A DNA stretch of 64,000 nucleotides from Xestospongia bergquistia (taxonomy: Eukaryota > Porifera > Demospongiae > Haplosclerida > Petrosiidae). Positions 24,701 to 35,295 of the stretch are shown in pieces (the first letter of the stretch is position 1; each line of letters begins with the position of its first letter). The stretch covers positions 994,501 through 1,058,500 of the forward strand of contig OZ014413.1 in NCBI GenBank assembly GCA_963965975.1, read 5' to 3'. Position numbers and translations under genes: made by a program. The notes beneath the pieces are model-generated. The model was not told the origin of the DNA and made no database searches. It saw only the letters and a program-made list of their open reading frames with translations.

Positions 24701-27097
24701 TATTAGTAGAGAAACAAGAAGAGATTGAGAACTTGACCAGAGAGAAAGAAGGTGAGCTATAGTACTGTTAGTAGTACATACCATATATGGTTATGTTCTA
24801 TAGCTACTAATAAAGTATTAGTAGAGAAACAAGAAGAGATTGAGAAGTTGTCCAAAGAGAAAGAAGGTGAGCTATAGTACTGTCAGTATTTATACCATAT
24901 ATGGTTATGTTCTATAAACAAACAAGAAGAGATTGAGATTTTGACAAGAGAGAAACAAGGTAAGTTATAGTACTGTTAATAGTACATACCATATATGGTT
25001 ATGTTCTATAGCAAATGTAAAATATATTGAAGAGTTAAAAAAAGACAAAGAAGGTAAGTTATAAATATTGTTAGTAGTACATACCATATATGGTTATGTT
25101 CTATAGCTACTGATAAAGTATTAGTAGAGAAACAAGAAGAGATTGAGAAGTTAACTCAAAATAAAAATGGTAAGCTGTAGTACTAAGAGTAGATAAAAGA
25201 AAAGAGAGTATCCAATGTTACATAGTACTCCTTCCATGATGTCACTGTGAGAGTTTACATTGAGATTATGTATTGATATAGATATTTCCTCAAAATGAAT
25301 TGTTCAAATTACTCATGTCTGATATTAAAAGTTATAATATTCATTATGTAGGAATGTGGATGATGATAGCCTTTTTAAGTGTCCTACTACTGGCAATTTT
25401 TGTTAACGTTGCTAGCTTCAAATATGTACATATAAAAGAAGGTAAGCAAGCTAAACTGTAAAATTTATACATGTGATGAATGGATGGATGGAAAATAAGT
25501 TTATAGAAGAATTTGATAAAGGACTTTTAAACAGTATTTTAATTGTGTATTTTATTAAGTATTTGTAATTCCTATAGATATACCTTACATTAAAAAGAAT
25601 GTCATTGGAGGAACAGCAGACATAATACAGTGGGCAGATGCTTCTTTTAGAATGGATATACCACCTGGAAGTTTTAAAAAGGGACGTAATGTTGATATAT
25701 TAGTTTCTATACATCATTCTCATCAGTTTGTGATCCCCAAAGGATATAAACTTCTTTCTCAGACATATCAGATATTAGCCAGTGAAAAGCTTCAACAACC
25801 AGTGACAATTACATTAAAACATAATGCAGTTATTACTACTGAAGAAGAGGCTAAGTCGCTTGTTATTCTTCACCAAAATGATGAGGGTGAAACAGAAATA
25901 TTACATGGCCGTACTGAACCAAATTCTAGTTTTATTGTATTTCAGTTAACCAGTTTAAGTTCTTCAGCAGTTGGCACAACCAACAACATTAATACTAACT
26001 ATTTGCTGTCCTTTTACCGGCGAAAAATTAATAATGATAATAATCCTCAATTGCAGATACTTGCCCTAATTTCCCGATCAGAGCAAAGTCATGAGGTTTC
26101 TTATAATATACATTTATGTCATTATAATCATTTGTAAATGTTTTAGAAAAAGAGAGATGAGTTGTTGAATGGTGTTTGGATAGCTGATGATAACCCAATC
26201 CCTTACAATGTAGAAGTGAAAGGAACCAAATTATCTCTGGAAGTAAAACCTGAAGGTTGTTGGAACATTACTAATAAGAGGCAATTAAATGTATATAATA
26301 ATTTATTGATATACTCATAAATTAAGCAATTCTATTTCAGGTATTGATGACATTAGGATATGATTCATACACTGGTTCTGTAGTAATGCAATGGAATACA
26401 TGTAATTGTTCTGTCCAGCAATCAAAGATAATATTTCATGACACATATGATAAAACGGAATATAACACCTTTGTTAATAGTATGTTAAAATTTTCATTTG
26501 ACTTAAAATTCTAATTTTACTCTTTAATAGATCAGATAATGCCACCAAAGTTGCAGGACATTATTTGGAAGGCAGTCACAGGTATATTATATTTGTTGGT
26601 AATCTTACTGAAATGCAATGTTGTAATTATAAGTGGATTTATTATTGCATGTTTTAATCTCTGTTGTAATTTGGACACATGAAAGATAAACCATGCTCTC
26701 TTGAAATTTAAACTTATATCATACTATAGATCATCTTGGAGTAACAGTCTTAATTATTGGACTCCTAATAATACTTTGTATTCTCTATAATCTTAGAGCT
26801 ACACGAGGTATATATTTATGTATTTGTATTGATGTTCAAACTAATGATTTAAACAATATGGAATTTATTGTGATAGTTTTTTATACTTCTATCTTTTTAT
26901 ATAATTTACAGTTTTAATAGCAGTTCTTGCGTTTCTAGCCATTGTAATAATTGTGGTTCTTTTAAAGATATTTGGATATCTATCAGCAGGTTAATTATAA
27001 TTATACTATTTAAAATAAATTATGACACTTTTGAATTTTCTTTGCTACAGTTTTGGATAGTATTGGTCCTGTTGTAACTTTTTTGGGAAGCCTATGA
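18789..27097 (+). CDS. Gene A: LRR / Death / coiled-coil array / ZU5 membrane protein
   Basis: Exons: 18789-18810, 18866-19384, 20727-21533, 22122-22295, 22344-22577, 23153-23221, then 19 microexons in 23274-25169, 25352-25441, 25578-26095, 26147-26290, 26341-26479, 26531-26581, 26730-26807, 26912-26989, 27051-27097. All joins keep one frame of about 1298 aa. Order: short start MAGKEELG; helical N-terminal domain of unknown function (8-180); LRR of the ribonuclease-inhibitor type (about 260-430, LKILDLSNCDISDKG); coiled coil (450-507); Death domain (508-585); heptad array (609-917); membrane segment (918-947); ZU5 (948-1120); UPA-like (to 1231); two membrane segments; tail. There is no signal peptide, so the N-terminus is probably cytoplasmic and ZU5 on the far side. 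A third C-terminal membrane exon present in B and C is decayed at 26626-26695. No NACHT domain was found. The parts recall PIDD in a new order. The function, perhaps death or immune signalling, is inferred. Confidence 0.75.
19654..20263. mobile_element. Inserted element with CCTCGCTG / CAGCGAGG ends in gene A intron 2
   Basis: The ends are an 8-bp inverted repeat. The inside is visibly richer in G+C than its surroundings (GTGCGTGGGCGCGTAGCGAG near the left end). Genes B and C lack it at the matching place, where 'ttataa.tacat' runs almost straight into 'gttgtgtctggtttaaac'. A second AGCGAGG lies 14 bases inside the left end. No transposase frame was found, so it is a non-autonomous element. 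A short TTA on both sides might be a target duplication. Confidence 0.65.
20386..20421. repeat. Near-perfect 36-bp palindrome in gene A intron 2
   Basis: It reads ACAAATAAAATCCTTGA, one C, then TCAAGGATTTTAATTTGT: two arms pairing almost fully. Matching hairpins stand at the same place in genes B (41537-41575) and C (53557-53593), with changed arm bases that partly keep pairing. Confidence 0.75.
22344..22577 (+). other. Death domain exon of gene A
   Basis: One phase 1-1 exon of 78 codons. It starts after 'acatcag' and reads DIYSYLPKL, then DWEQLGLQLNI, ...EEWVLKGG..TLTQLEDSLLYLG, with the conserved Trp and helix spacing of Death domains. It is nearly identical to the exon at 1-118 of the first gene, so the exon moved between families or was kept in both. 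Genes B and C lack this exon and the coiled-coil exon before it; in both, the intron after the LRR runs directly into the intron that follows the Death exon in A. Confidence 0.8.
23274..25169 (+). repeat. Array of 19 coiled-coil microexons with near-identical introns (gene A)
   Basis: Seven units of 42 bases (23274, 23368, 23641, 23829, 23924, 24133, 25012) code 14 residues such as EKQEEIEKLTKEKE. Eight of 63 bases (24018, 24229, 24344, 24459, 24574, 24689, 24804, 25107) code 21 residues, ATDKVLVEKQEEIEKLTREK plus one. One is 30 bases (23462). Three have a mutated acceptor and would be 33 bases if the next AG is used (23556, 23744, 24927). All are phase 1-1. Introns are about 52 bases, start GTGAGCTATAG or GTAAGYTATAG, contain CCATATATGG and end TTCTATAG. 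Units at 24229-24803 repeat every 115 bases almost without change, so amplification is recent. Confidence 0.85.
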
Positions 27098-27769
27098 CAA
27101 TATGTTTGATAAACCAAGAAGATCCATGAATAAGAAATTTCATTGTATACAATGGTCTAAAGTTATAACTATAAACATTAACGCTGACATTATATTATAT
27201 ATTGTATATGTATGTAGGTAGATATGTGCATGTAGTATAGGAATTAACGCTTTTTGAATAATTTCTATTTGTTGATAAATCCAAAGCTATAACTATGTAA
27301 CAATTGCTGATCATTTTTATAATTATATATTGTCTGGAGATTGGACTATCAAAGGAGATGATCAATAGAAAGAGGGGAAGGAACATTTTCATATTGGACT
27401 GGCATATGAGAACAGACATTATAAAAAAGAGATGGAGAGAAAGGGGGGTAACACTTAACATGCACATACAAAAATCTTTTTAATGAAATAGTGTAGTAGA
27501 TTAATTTTATTATCTAAGTAGTCATGATGGTGTATGTCACATGGAAACATTCCTTAGTTATAATTAGTTAATAGCAGCTAAATATATAGCAAACTCTATA
27601 TGTAAGTTATTAACTCATTGTTATGTTCATTAGAACACTCTCTTTATTTTCTCTATAGCTATACATTATGTTTACACCTCAATCAATATCTTCAAACATG
27701 GGGCATTTAGTGTAGTGGAATCATTATAGAGCAGATTAATGTGGATTAATGATAATAATAATAACAATA
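27098..27769. other. 3' flank of gene A, no gene seen
   Basis: Paralogous to the flank of gene B (46711-47060); matching minus-strand frames at 27195-27467 and 46792-47043 exist only because the flanks are copies. No polyadenylation signal can be picked with confidence in this AT-rich stretch. Confidence 0.5.
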
Positions 27770-29160
27770 TTGATATCATTTCTCATATCAGAATAAGATG
27801 ACCATTGTTCCATCTAGTATATATTCATTTGCTAGTAGTAATAAACAGACAAAATCATGTCAACAAAACTTATAAGACATTTAATTATGATATTTCTATA
27901 TCTCTATTCATTATCTCACTAGACCTAATAAAGGTGTCCACTTACACAGTTTCATGACTAATACTTAGTAAGTTATATCAATAAACTACTAAACATTAAT
28001 AACACCATTATATATGTATCTCTATTATATCTATTAAGTTAATATACTATCTCCTTCCTTTATTGTTACTATTATTATTATAGACTTAATGAAGATACAA
28101 TGATACAATATATATATGATATAACTCCTACATCAAACTCAGCTAATGTGGCAAGACTATATCAGTAAGTTAATATTAATAGTAATAATATAATGTTTAT
28201 ATAGGAACAGTAAATACCTGTAATAAAGTCATATCCTATTACTTGTACAGCATGATCTAAAGATTTATCATTACAATGATGTTGTATTATACCACCTGTA
28301 ATATAATAATAATAATTATATATATATACATTAAATATATCTAATGTACATATAATACTAAATTGTATTAACCTATATATAAATATAAGTTATATACTGA
28401 GGTAAATGTTTCTACTGAAGGTATATGGTTTGCTAAGTTAGTAGAAACTATATTGTATGAGATGTATAACTGACTTCTATTATGTAACATATATCAAAGG
28501 TTAATAACTGCTCTCGGGAGGTTTTATAAGTAGTTGGGAATACTTGAAAAACCTCTAAGGATCTTATCAAGATGGCTGATATTTATAAACTATCAACCAA
28601 ATGATTTCATTGGTCAATTTACTACAAACATAGTAAAACTTGAACATTATTTATATAACACTACTGTATTATTATATTAATAGTATCATATCTTATATAA
28701 GTATTACTGAATTATTATAAATTATATTTTATTTCTACAACCAATGGAGTTAATTTACCACTGCACTATGAATACTATTGTGATAGACATGACTGATTAT
28801 TATGAAAGGAAATGTACATGTATGACTTCTGGTTTTAAAGTATTATCTCTCCAGGTCTTGTTCACATATTCTATAACACAACTCTTCAGAATAGTCTCAT
28901 TATGATTTTCATAACTATTGTCTTGTTTATAATATATTAATAGTGTCTTTAAATAATGTAGTTATTTAATATACTAATATACTGATTTTATTTTATTAAA
29001 TATAGTTCTATTGTTGTCTTTATGTCACAGGTCCTATTCCATATTGTAATATATAGGGTAATGATTGGGGAGAGAATGGATATTTGAGATTGAAGTTTGG
29101 AGAGAATACTTGTGGTATGTATGGATTAAATTAGTGTGGTTTAATGAGTTATTGTTATTA
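27770..29160 (+). pseudogene. Papain-family protease 3'-half, copy 3, with an inverted exon
   Basis: Pieces: 27792-27871 (IVPSSIY), 27923-27967, 28083-28169, and a last exon from about 29032 (WGENGYLRLKFGENTCG). The donor after 27871 is AT, as in copy 1, so the two share ancestry. The exon with the catalytic His is present only in reverse orientation (28211-28373). The last exon has stops (reading C-N-I-stop before GNDWGENG). Not functional. Confidence 0.75.
28211..28373 (-). other. 163-bp micro-inversion carrying the protease His exon
   Basis: On the minus strand this stretch reads the normal intron end 'attacag', then GGTGGTATTATACAACATCA..LDHAV.., then 'ttacaggtattta'. Sequence on both sides continues in the forward order seen at 17270-17480 and 38990-39200. 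A clean local inversion explains this. Confidence 0.8.
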
Positions 29161-29751
29161 GGTATTGTTGAAGAGGTAGTTATGTATACTGTGACTGATA
29201 TTAGTGCAGTAAACATGTGACAGTCATGTGATATATTTATTTAACTCATCTTTTTAACAATTCTTTCAGTCACATCATGTATTTTATAATATTTTTATAT
29301 TAATTGTTTATAAATTAATTTTTAAGGTATTTATTGATATTATATATTTATAGATCATGAGACTTGTTAATTATGTGACAATTGGACACCTGCAAACGTT
29401 ATGAATTTATTAATAAAATACATGATGTAATAAACAACAGCTCACTTCTAAAAATTTGGGTAGTGAGTAGATAGTAAACAAACTACATCAATGTGTGTGT
29501 ATATGTAATATTAGATATGAAATCCATATTATATACTTTACTAATATATAAATGTATGTTTTAGTTTTGTTAAGCATGTCTTAAATATCATGAATGCATA
29601 CTTTGTCTTCATTGATTCTATTAATGTACAGAGAGACTTTGGATTATCCTACAAATCTTGATTGCTATAAGTTTGTTGTCATATTCAAAAGTATATAAGT
29701 TCTTCCATTAGTGTATTGTTTATTATTGTTGACTTTTAAACTACATCTCTC
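29161..29751. other. Protease 3' flank repeat, no gene
   Basis: Copy of the block at 18007-18593 and 39708-40000. Nothing else supported. Confidence 0.5.
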
Positions 29752-29809
29752 ACTAAGTATATCAACTGGATGTCCTGACTACTAGGACATCAATTGATAT
29801 ACTCAGTGA
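29752..29809. repeat. Hairpin with loop GACTACT, copy 2
   Basis: CACTAAGTATATCAACTGGA with ATGTCCT, loop GACTACT, then AGGACATC..TTGATATACTCAGTG. It lies upstream of the decayed copy at 30111. Confidence 0.7.
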
Positions 29810-30110
29810 TATGTGGTTAGTGTGATATAAGTTGATGTAAGTGACTGATCAAATATGGTTAAGTTAAATAGATGTCTGGAAGTTGTTCTTTGTTTTAATT
29901 GTTCATTTTTCTGGAAAACAGCAGTGTAGTCAAATTAATAATAGCACCTACAGTGCTATATGATTATAGTTTTTGATGGTTCCTACTGCTAACCTTTATA
30001 GCTTCTAGACAGTGCTTCACTGTTAAGTCAGTATATTCTAAAACAATTATAGGATGATTTCTTTAATCATAATTTTGTTTTAAATTCTAATTATACTTTT
30101 CATTATGTAG

Positions 30111-32272
30111 GAAAATGGAGAATCATAAACTTTTCAATAAGTATCCTACTACTGGCAATTGTTATTATTAGTTTCACTAGTACTGATATAAAGGAAGGTA
30201 AACTGGCAAACAAAATCCCAAAATTTATGCACATAATAAATGATGGACAGATGATAAGTACATGGAATAATGTCATATAAGACTCTAAGATGTATTTTAG
30301 TCTATTGTACACAGGATGCCGGGAGGCTCTAAGATTATTTTTGACCACATATATGAATGCATACATACATACATACATTGTATGTATGTATGTCCACTTT
30401 CACAATTTTAATCTGTTGTTGTATTTGACTTTTGAGAGAACAATGAATGAAGTTAACTCACATAAAGTAACTGCTGACACACGTAGCAACCAATGAATAT
30501 TATGACATTTACCATGAGCGCTTTGAACTATGCTTACTGATCAAAGAAAGCTCTGAATTTTGTGACTCAAGAAAATGTATTTGAGCAGTTTCATACGTTT
30601 TCCCCACTCTTTAGTCTTAAACATATTAGTCATCTACTCCCAAGTTATGACAGCAACATGTACAACAGTATTAATCTTAGGACAATTTTTACTATTATAA
30701 TCTTGTTTAAATGTTCACTTTATAACAATTGCAACTCCTATAGATACACCTTATTACATTTAAAAGAATGTCATTGGAGGAACAGCAGACATAATAAAGT
30801 GGGCAGATGCTTCTTTTAGAATGGATATATCAGCTGGAAGTTTTACAAAGCGACATAAAGTTGATATATTAGTTTCTATACATAGTTCTCATCAATTTGT
30901 GATCCTCAAAGGATATAAACTTTTTCTCAAGCATATAAAATAAGAGTCAGTGAAAAACTTCAACAATCATTGATACTTATACTAAAACATAATGCAGTTA
31001 TCTCTACTGAAGAAGAAGCTAAGTCACTTGTTATTCTCCACCAAAATAATGAAGGAGAAACAGAAATATTACAAGGCTATACTGAACAAAACTCTAGCTT
31101 CATTACATTTCAATTGACTAAATTAAGTCTTGTAGCCATTGCTGGACCTAACAACACTTATAGTAATATTTGTTGTCCTTTTACCGGCAAAAATCAGCAA
31201 TGCTCATGATAGCAGTCCTTACTTGGAAATACTTGCCCTTATTTCCAAATCAGACTCAACAACACATGAGGTTTTTTTATACTATAGATATTTCATTATA
31301 ATTAAATATATTACTTTATTTAGAATCTGAGAGAGCAGTTGTTGAAACATGAATGAATAGCTGATAATAACCCAATCCCTCACAAGTTAGTTTTGAATGG
31401 AACTGATGCATCTTTTGAAGTAAAACCTGAAGGTTGTTGGAGCATTACTAACCAATAAAATGTATGTAATAATTTATTGATCCATTCATAAATTGAACAA
31501 TTATCTTTCAGGTAAAGATGACATCAGAAGATGATTCAAATACTGGTAGTGTAGTAATGCAATATAATACAAGTAACTGTTTTGTCCAGCAATCAAAGAT
31601 AACGTAAGCATTTGTTAATCCTAAGTTATAACTTAAAGTTGACTTAAATTCTAATTCTTCTCTTTCATAGATCGGATAATACAACCAAAGTTACAGGATA
31701 ATATTTTGAAGTCAAAGGTATACCACTATATATACTATTTATTGACAATTTTATTGAAATATTGTAGATAACTGTATATTTATAATGATATTTATTGTTA
31801 TATCTTTTATTGGACTTGTTGTCCTTTCTCTCTGCTACAAGTTTGGACTTTGAAAGGCAAACTGTTCTCTTTGAAACTTTTGACAAAACTTACATAATAT
31901 CATTGTAGATCATTGTAGAGCAGTATTTATCATTATTGGGCTCATGTTAATATCATTTCTTTTATGGTTCCTTGGACCTATGCTGCCAAGTATGTGTTGA
32001 TTTTTAATATACAGTGTTAATAAAACATATAATTTATTGTTTATAATTTGTTGTTTATTTCTCCATCTTTATATAATTTACATGCAGTTTTGAAAGTAGT
32101 TCTTGTATTTGCTTTCATTGTAGTCACTTTGGTTCTAATATGAACATTTAGAAGGTTATTTATTATTGTAATATTTAAAAAAAGTATGACAATTTGCTTT
32201 TTCTTTACCACAGTTTTGAAGTATTGGCCAAGGATTGGAACTTTATCGAAAGGCCTATTAGTAGGCAATTGA
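30111..32272 (+). pseudogene. Decayed ZU5 membrane protein copy, gene C-like
   Basis: The membrane exon 30111-30197 (KWRIINFSISILLLAIVII) is intact. The ZU5 exon begins at 30744, but codon 30761-30763 is TAA where gene C has AAA. A base is lost near 30920 (after GYKLF), shifting the frame, and again near 31170. The UPA-like exon lacks about ten bases near 31455, and the next exon is cut short at 31600. A final exon ends TGA 32270-32272. No N-terminal or LRR exons were found upstream; the 29900-30740 region resembles 55600-56270 of gene C. A pseudogene. Confidence 0.78.
30358..30393. repeat. (CATA)n / (TATG)n palindromic microsatellite
   Basis: Repeated CATA units run into repeated TGTA units, so the stretch can fold back on itself. 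It lies in an intron of the pseudogene. Confidence 0.7.
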
Positions 32273-32778
32273 TTAATCTAGAAGAGCCTGAATATGAAAT
32301 TCCATTTGATATAACAGTCCTAAAACTATAGCTATAATAATAAAATGCTGATGTTACATTATATATTGTATATGTATGGATGGATGTACTTGTATGTAGG
32401 AGTATTTATTACAATTTGAATAATTTCTTTTTGCTGGTGAATTCAAACCTTATGTCTTCTATTAATGCAGCCTCAGTTAATAACAAAACTGATTATTATA
32501 CTATGAGATGTTGAGGCAGCTGAGAATTTGCAACATCTCTTCATGGGAAAACTGAGGACTTAGGTCTACAAGTTTATATGTACTCTATATCATTTGAGGA
32601 TGTACACATGATATTTAGTAAAATGAATGGCTTGAGTCATGGTTACAGTAAGGTATGCATCCATTCTTCTATGTGTTGATCTATTTTTAAGATAGTTTTG
32701 ATAGTGTTATTAGTGTTGACTTAAAACTTGTATGTCATGTATAATAAATGATTAATACATGTTACTATGGTAACAAAT

Positions 32779-32813
<35 letters not shown>

Positions 32814-32869
32814 GATGGTATACATTATGACACACTCTAATATTAATTATTTAATTTACCAAGTATGTT
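32273..32869. other. Intergenic, with (CA)n(TA)n run
   Basis: A CA repeat followed by TA at about 32778-32812. Flanks match 15170-15460. No gene. Confidence 0.55.
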
Positions 32870-34375
32870 TTTCTGACAATCAGTTAATGAGTTCAGCGTT
32901 CAACAATTGATATTATGAGATTATAATCCAAGTGATCATTTATATGGATGTCAAGGAGGTGCTTTAATTAGTGCTTTTAATAGTATTAAGGTATAGATGA
33001 ATGGATGGACGAATGGATGAATGATATTAATATAATAATATTGATATCATTTCTCATTTTAAGGTAAGATGATCATTGTTCCGTCTAGTATATATTCATT
33101 TGTTAGTAGTGATGGACAGACTAAATAATGTCAACAAAACTTGTAAGACATTAATTTTAATATGATATTTCTATATCTCTATTCATTATCTCATTAGGCC
33201 TAATAAAGGAGATATTTTCATAGTTTTATGCATCATGATTCATAAGTTATATCAACAAACTACTTAACTTCAATGACACCACTCAGGCTGAGATATTGCA
33301 TGAAAAGAATTCTATAAAAGTTCTTACCTCTATCTTGTGTTCATAGAATCATTATTTCAAATTTGTATATTACCAATGACTTTCATGGAGGATTGGCTAT
33401 TGTTCAGTGTTATTTTCAATTAATATTATCATTATTGTTCTATATAAGTATCTTCTCCTTTTATTGTTACTATTATTTTAATAGACTTAATGAAGATATC
33501 ATGATGCAATATATATATGATATAGCTCCTACATCAAACTCATCTAATGCTGCAATCTGGTAAGATTGTACCAGTATATTCTCTTATAAGTAAGAATTGT
33601 ATATTATATTTGTTAATGTATTTAATTTACACTATATATATTTATATTATATTGGTAAATTTGCTCACTGCTAAAAATGATATATCAACAATTGAACATC
33701 TTCTGGGTATGTCAAAACAGGGATGAGTCATAGATAAGAACTAGCCCACTCTATGAACATAATGGTTAGTGTACACTCTCTTTAGTGATAACAGTATATC
33801 ATGTTTACATCTAATAAAGTGGTGTGTAATTTTATATGTTGGTACAATAATGATATTACATTCAATCCAAAAAAATGTTCAAAGCATTATTGTTTTTGGA
33901 AGGAAACAAATATTAATGATTCCATCAAATTAGTATTGCCATGTTTTTTTTACAGAAACGTTTTTCTTGCCTTATATAATAATATTGATCATGATGTTAC
34001 CACAATGAGATCTTGCATTAAAAGATGTTTTCACTCAGAAGTTTGAAAGATTACAAAATACAGGAAGAAATCCCCTAAATTCACTGACAGACAAGATGTT
34101 TACAAACTTGCTCGTTAGTGACAATGTCCATTGGTGACCATCATTTCAGAATATTTAGTTACAGCAGGAATGGAAGTAACAACAATGCTATGTGAACTGC
34201 ACTATCACTGTGGCAAGTTCATAACAACCTGCACTAACATAGAGGGTCCTATTGAAAATGCTGCTAAAGTATTCAAGATCATTATACTCTTTACAGGTGG
34301 TATTATGCAACATCATTGTAATAATGAACATTTAGATCATACTGTACAAGTAATAGGATATGACTTTATTACAAG
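32870..34375 (+). pseudogene. Protease copy 4 fused with a CARD-like fragment
   Basis: Protease pieces: about 32877-32990 (EFSVQQLI then TGA where others have TGT), 33064 on, and 33485 on (APTSNSSNAA). A broken copy of the CARD/DED-like exon at 14113 follows (33958-34290; IDHDVTTMRSC, then frameshifts). The protease His exon (LDHTVQVIGYD, to 34375) comes next, with its old acceptor read through. One open frame, 34131-34421, joins the CARD-like end to the His exon. The last protease exon is absent. Best read as rearranged remains. Confidence 0.62.
33578..33862. repeat. Direct repeat, left copy (right copy 34446-34742)
   Basis: About 285 bases, including 'gataagaactagcccactct' and 'gataacagtatatcatgttta', occur again 880 bases later. 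The CARD-like fragment and the His exon lie between the copies, so an 880-base unit was probably tandemly duplicated. Confidence 0.75.
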
Positions 34376-34445
34376 TATGTACTATATATGTAATATAAAT
34401 ACCAAGTACTTGATATTTTGAACTACAATACTAGTACTGGATGGT

Positions 34446-34742
34446 ATTCTCTTATAAGTAAAGCTAAATCATTGTATATTATATTTGCCATTGTATTTAA
34501 TTTACACTATATATATATTTATATTATATTGGTAAATAGGTCCACTGCTAAAAATGATATATCAACAATTGAACATCTGCTAAGTATGTCAAAACAGGGA
34601 TGTGTTATAGATAAGAACTAGCCCACTCTATGAACATAATGGTTAGTGTACACTCCCTTTAGTGATAACAGTATATCATGTTTACGTCTAATAAAGTGGT
34701 GTGTAATTTTATATGTAGATACAATAATGATATTACATTAAC
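34446..34742. repeat. Direct repeat, right copy (left copy 33578-33862)
   Basis: See the left copy. The two differ at scattered bases only. Confidence 0.75.
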
Positions 34743-35158
34743 AAGTAACATCATACATTGTTATATGAATTACTTGTTGCTATGGTAACATGTAATTATG
34801 TACATAAATATTATACATCGTGACATACTTTAATCTTATCACTATTAATTTCTTTAATCTAAGTCATATTGAATAATTTTGAACTATGGACATAGTGGTA
34901 TACATTTAAAAACTTAATTCATTGTTATAATACTTGTCATACTAACTGCTATGTATTTATGATATATTTGTTAAGTACCTCATCATACTATATATGATGT
35001 TTAGACTAAATATAACATTGACAGTGTACCATTATTTAAAGTTAATATTTACTAATAAATATGCTTTTATTGGTTGTTTGAATTATAATTAATTGTGGTT
35101 TTAAAGTTATATTAACTTTCCTTATTACATTTCCCTTTTAGAAGCCACTAAATGTTAT

Positions 35159-35295
35159 TAAAAAACACTGCCTAATCTATACCAGAAAGATTAGGGTGGA
35201 GCTTGTGCTTTGCATAAAAGAGGCCAATTTTTGCTCTCCTGAATATAATTGAAGCAAGCAGATGATCAATATATAGAGGAAAACTGTCACTGAGT
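35159..35295 (+). promoter_or_regulatory. Shared upstream block of the tandem CARD-like family, copy 1
   Basis: Sequence from 'aaatgttatt' through 'agattagggtggagc', 'aggcca' and 'tttttgctctcctga' to the start codon is conserved before three start codons: here, 48470-48616 and 58563-58694. Each ends in an ATG followed within 19 bases by GTTAGTG. The block probably holds the promoter and leader. Confidence 0.5.

Noticed and set aside
23221..25190. CRISPR-like array
   Set aside because: Regular repeats and spacers at first sight, but the 'spacers' are in-frame coiled-coil exons and the repeats carry splice signals. The DNA is animal.
27195..27467. Minus-strand ORF of 90 codons
   Set aside because: It lies in a duplicated 3' flank with a similar frame at 46792-47043. 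The frames differ by indels and there is no domain or splice context.
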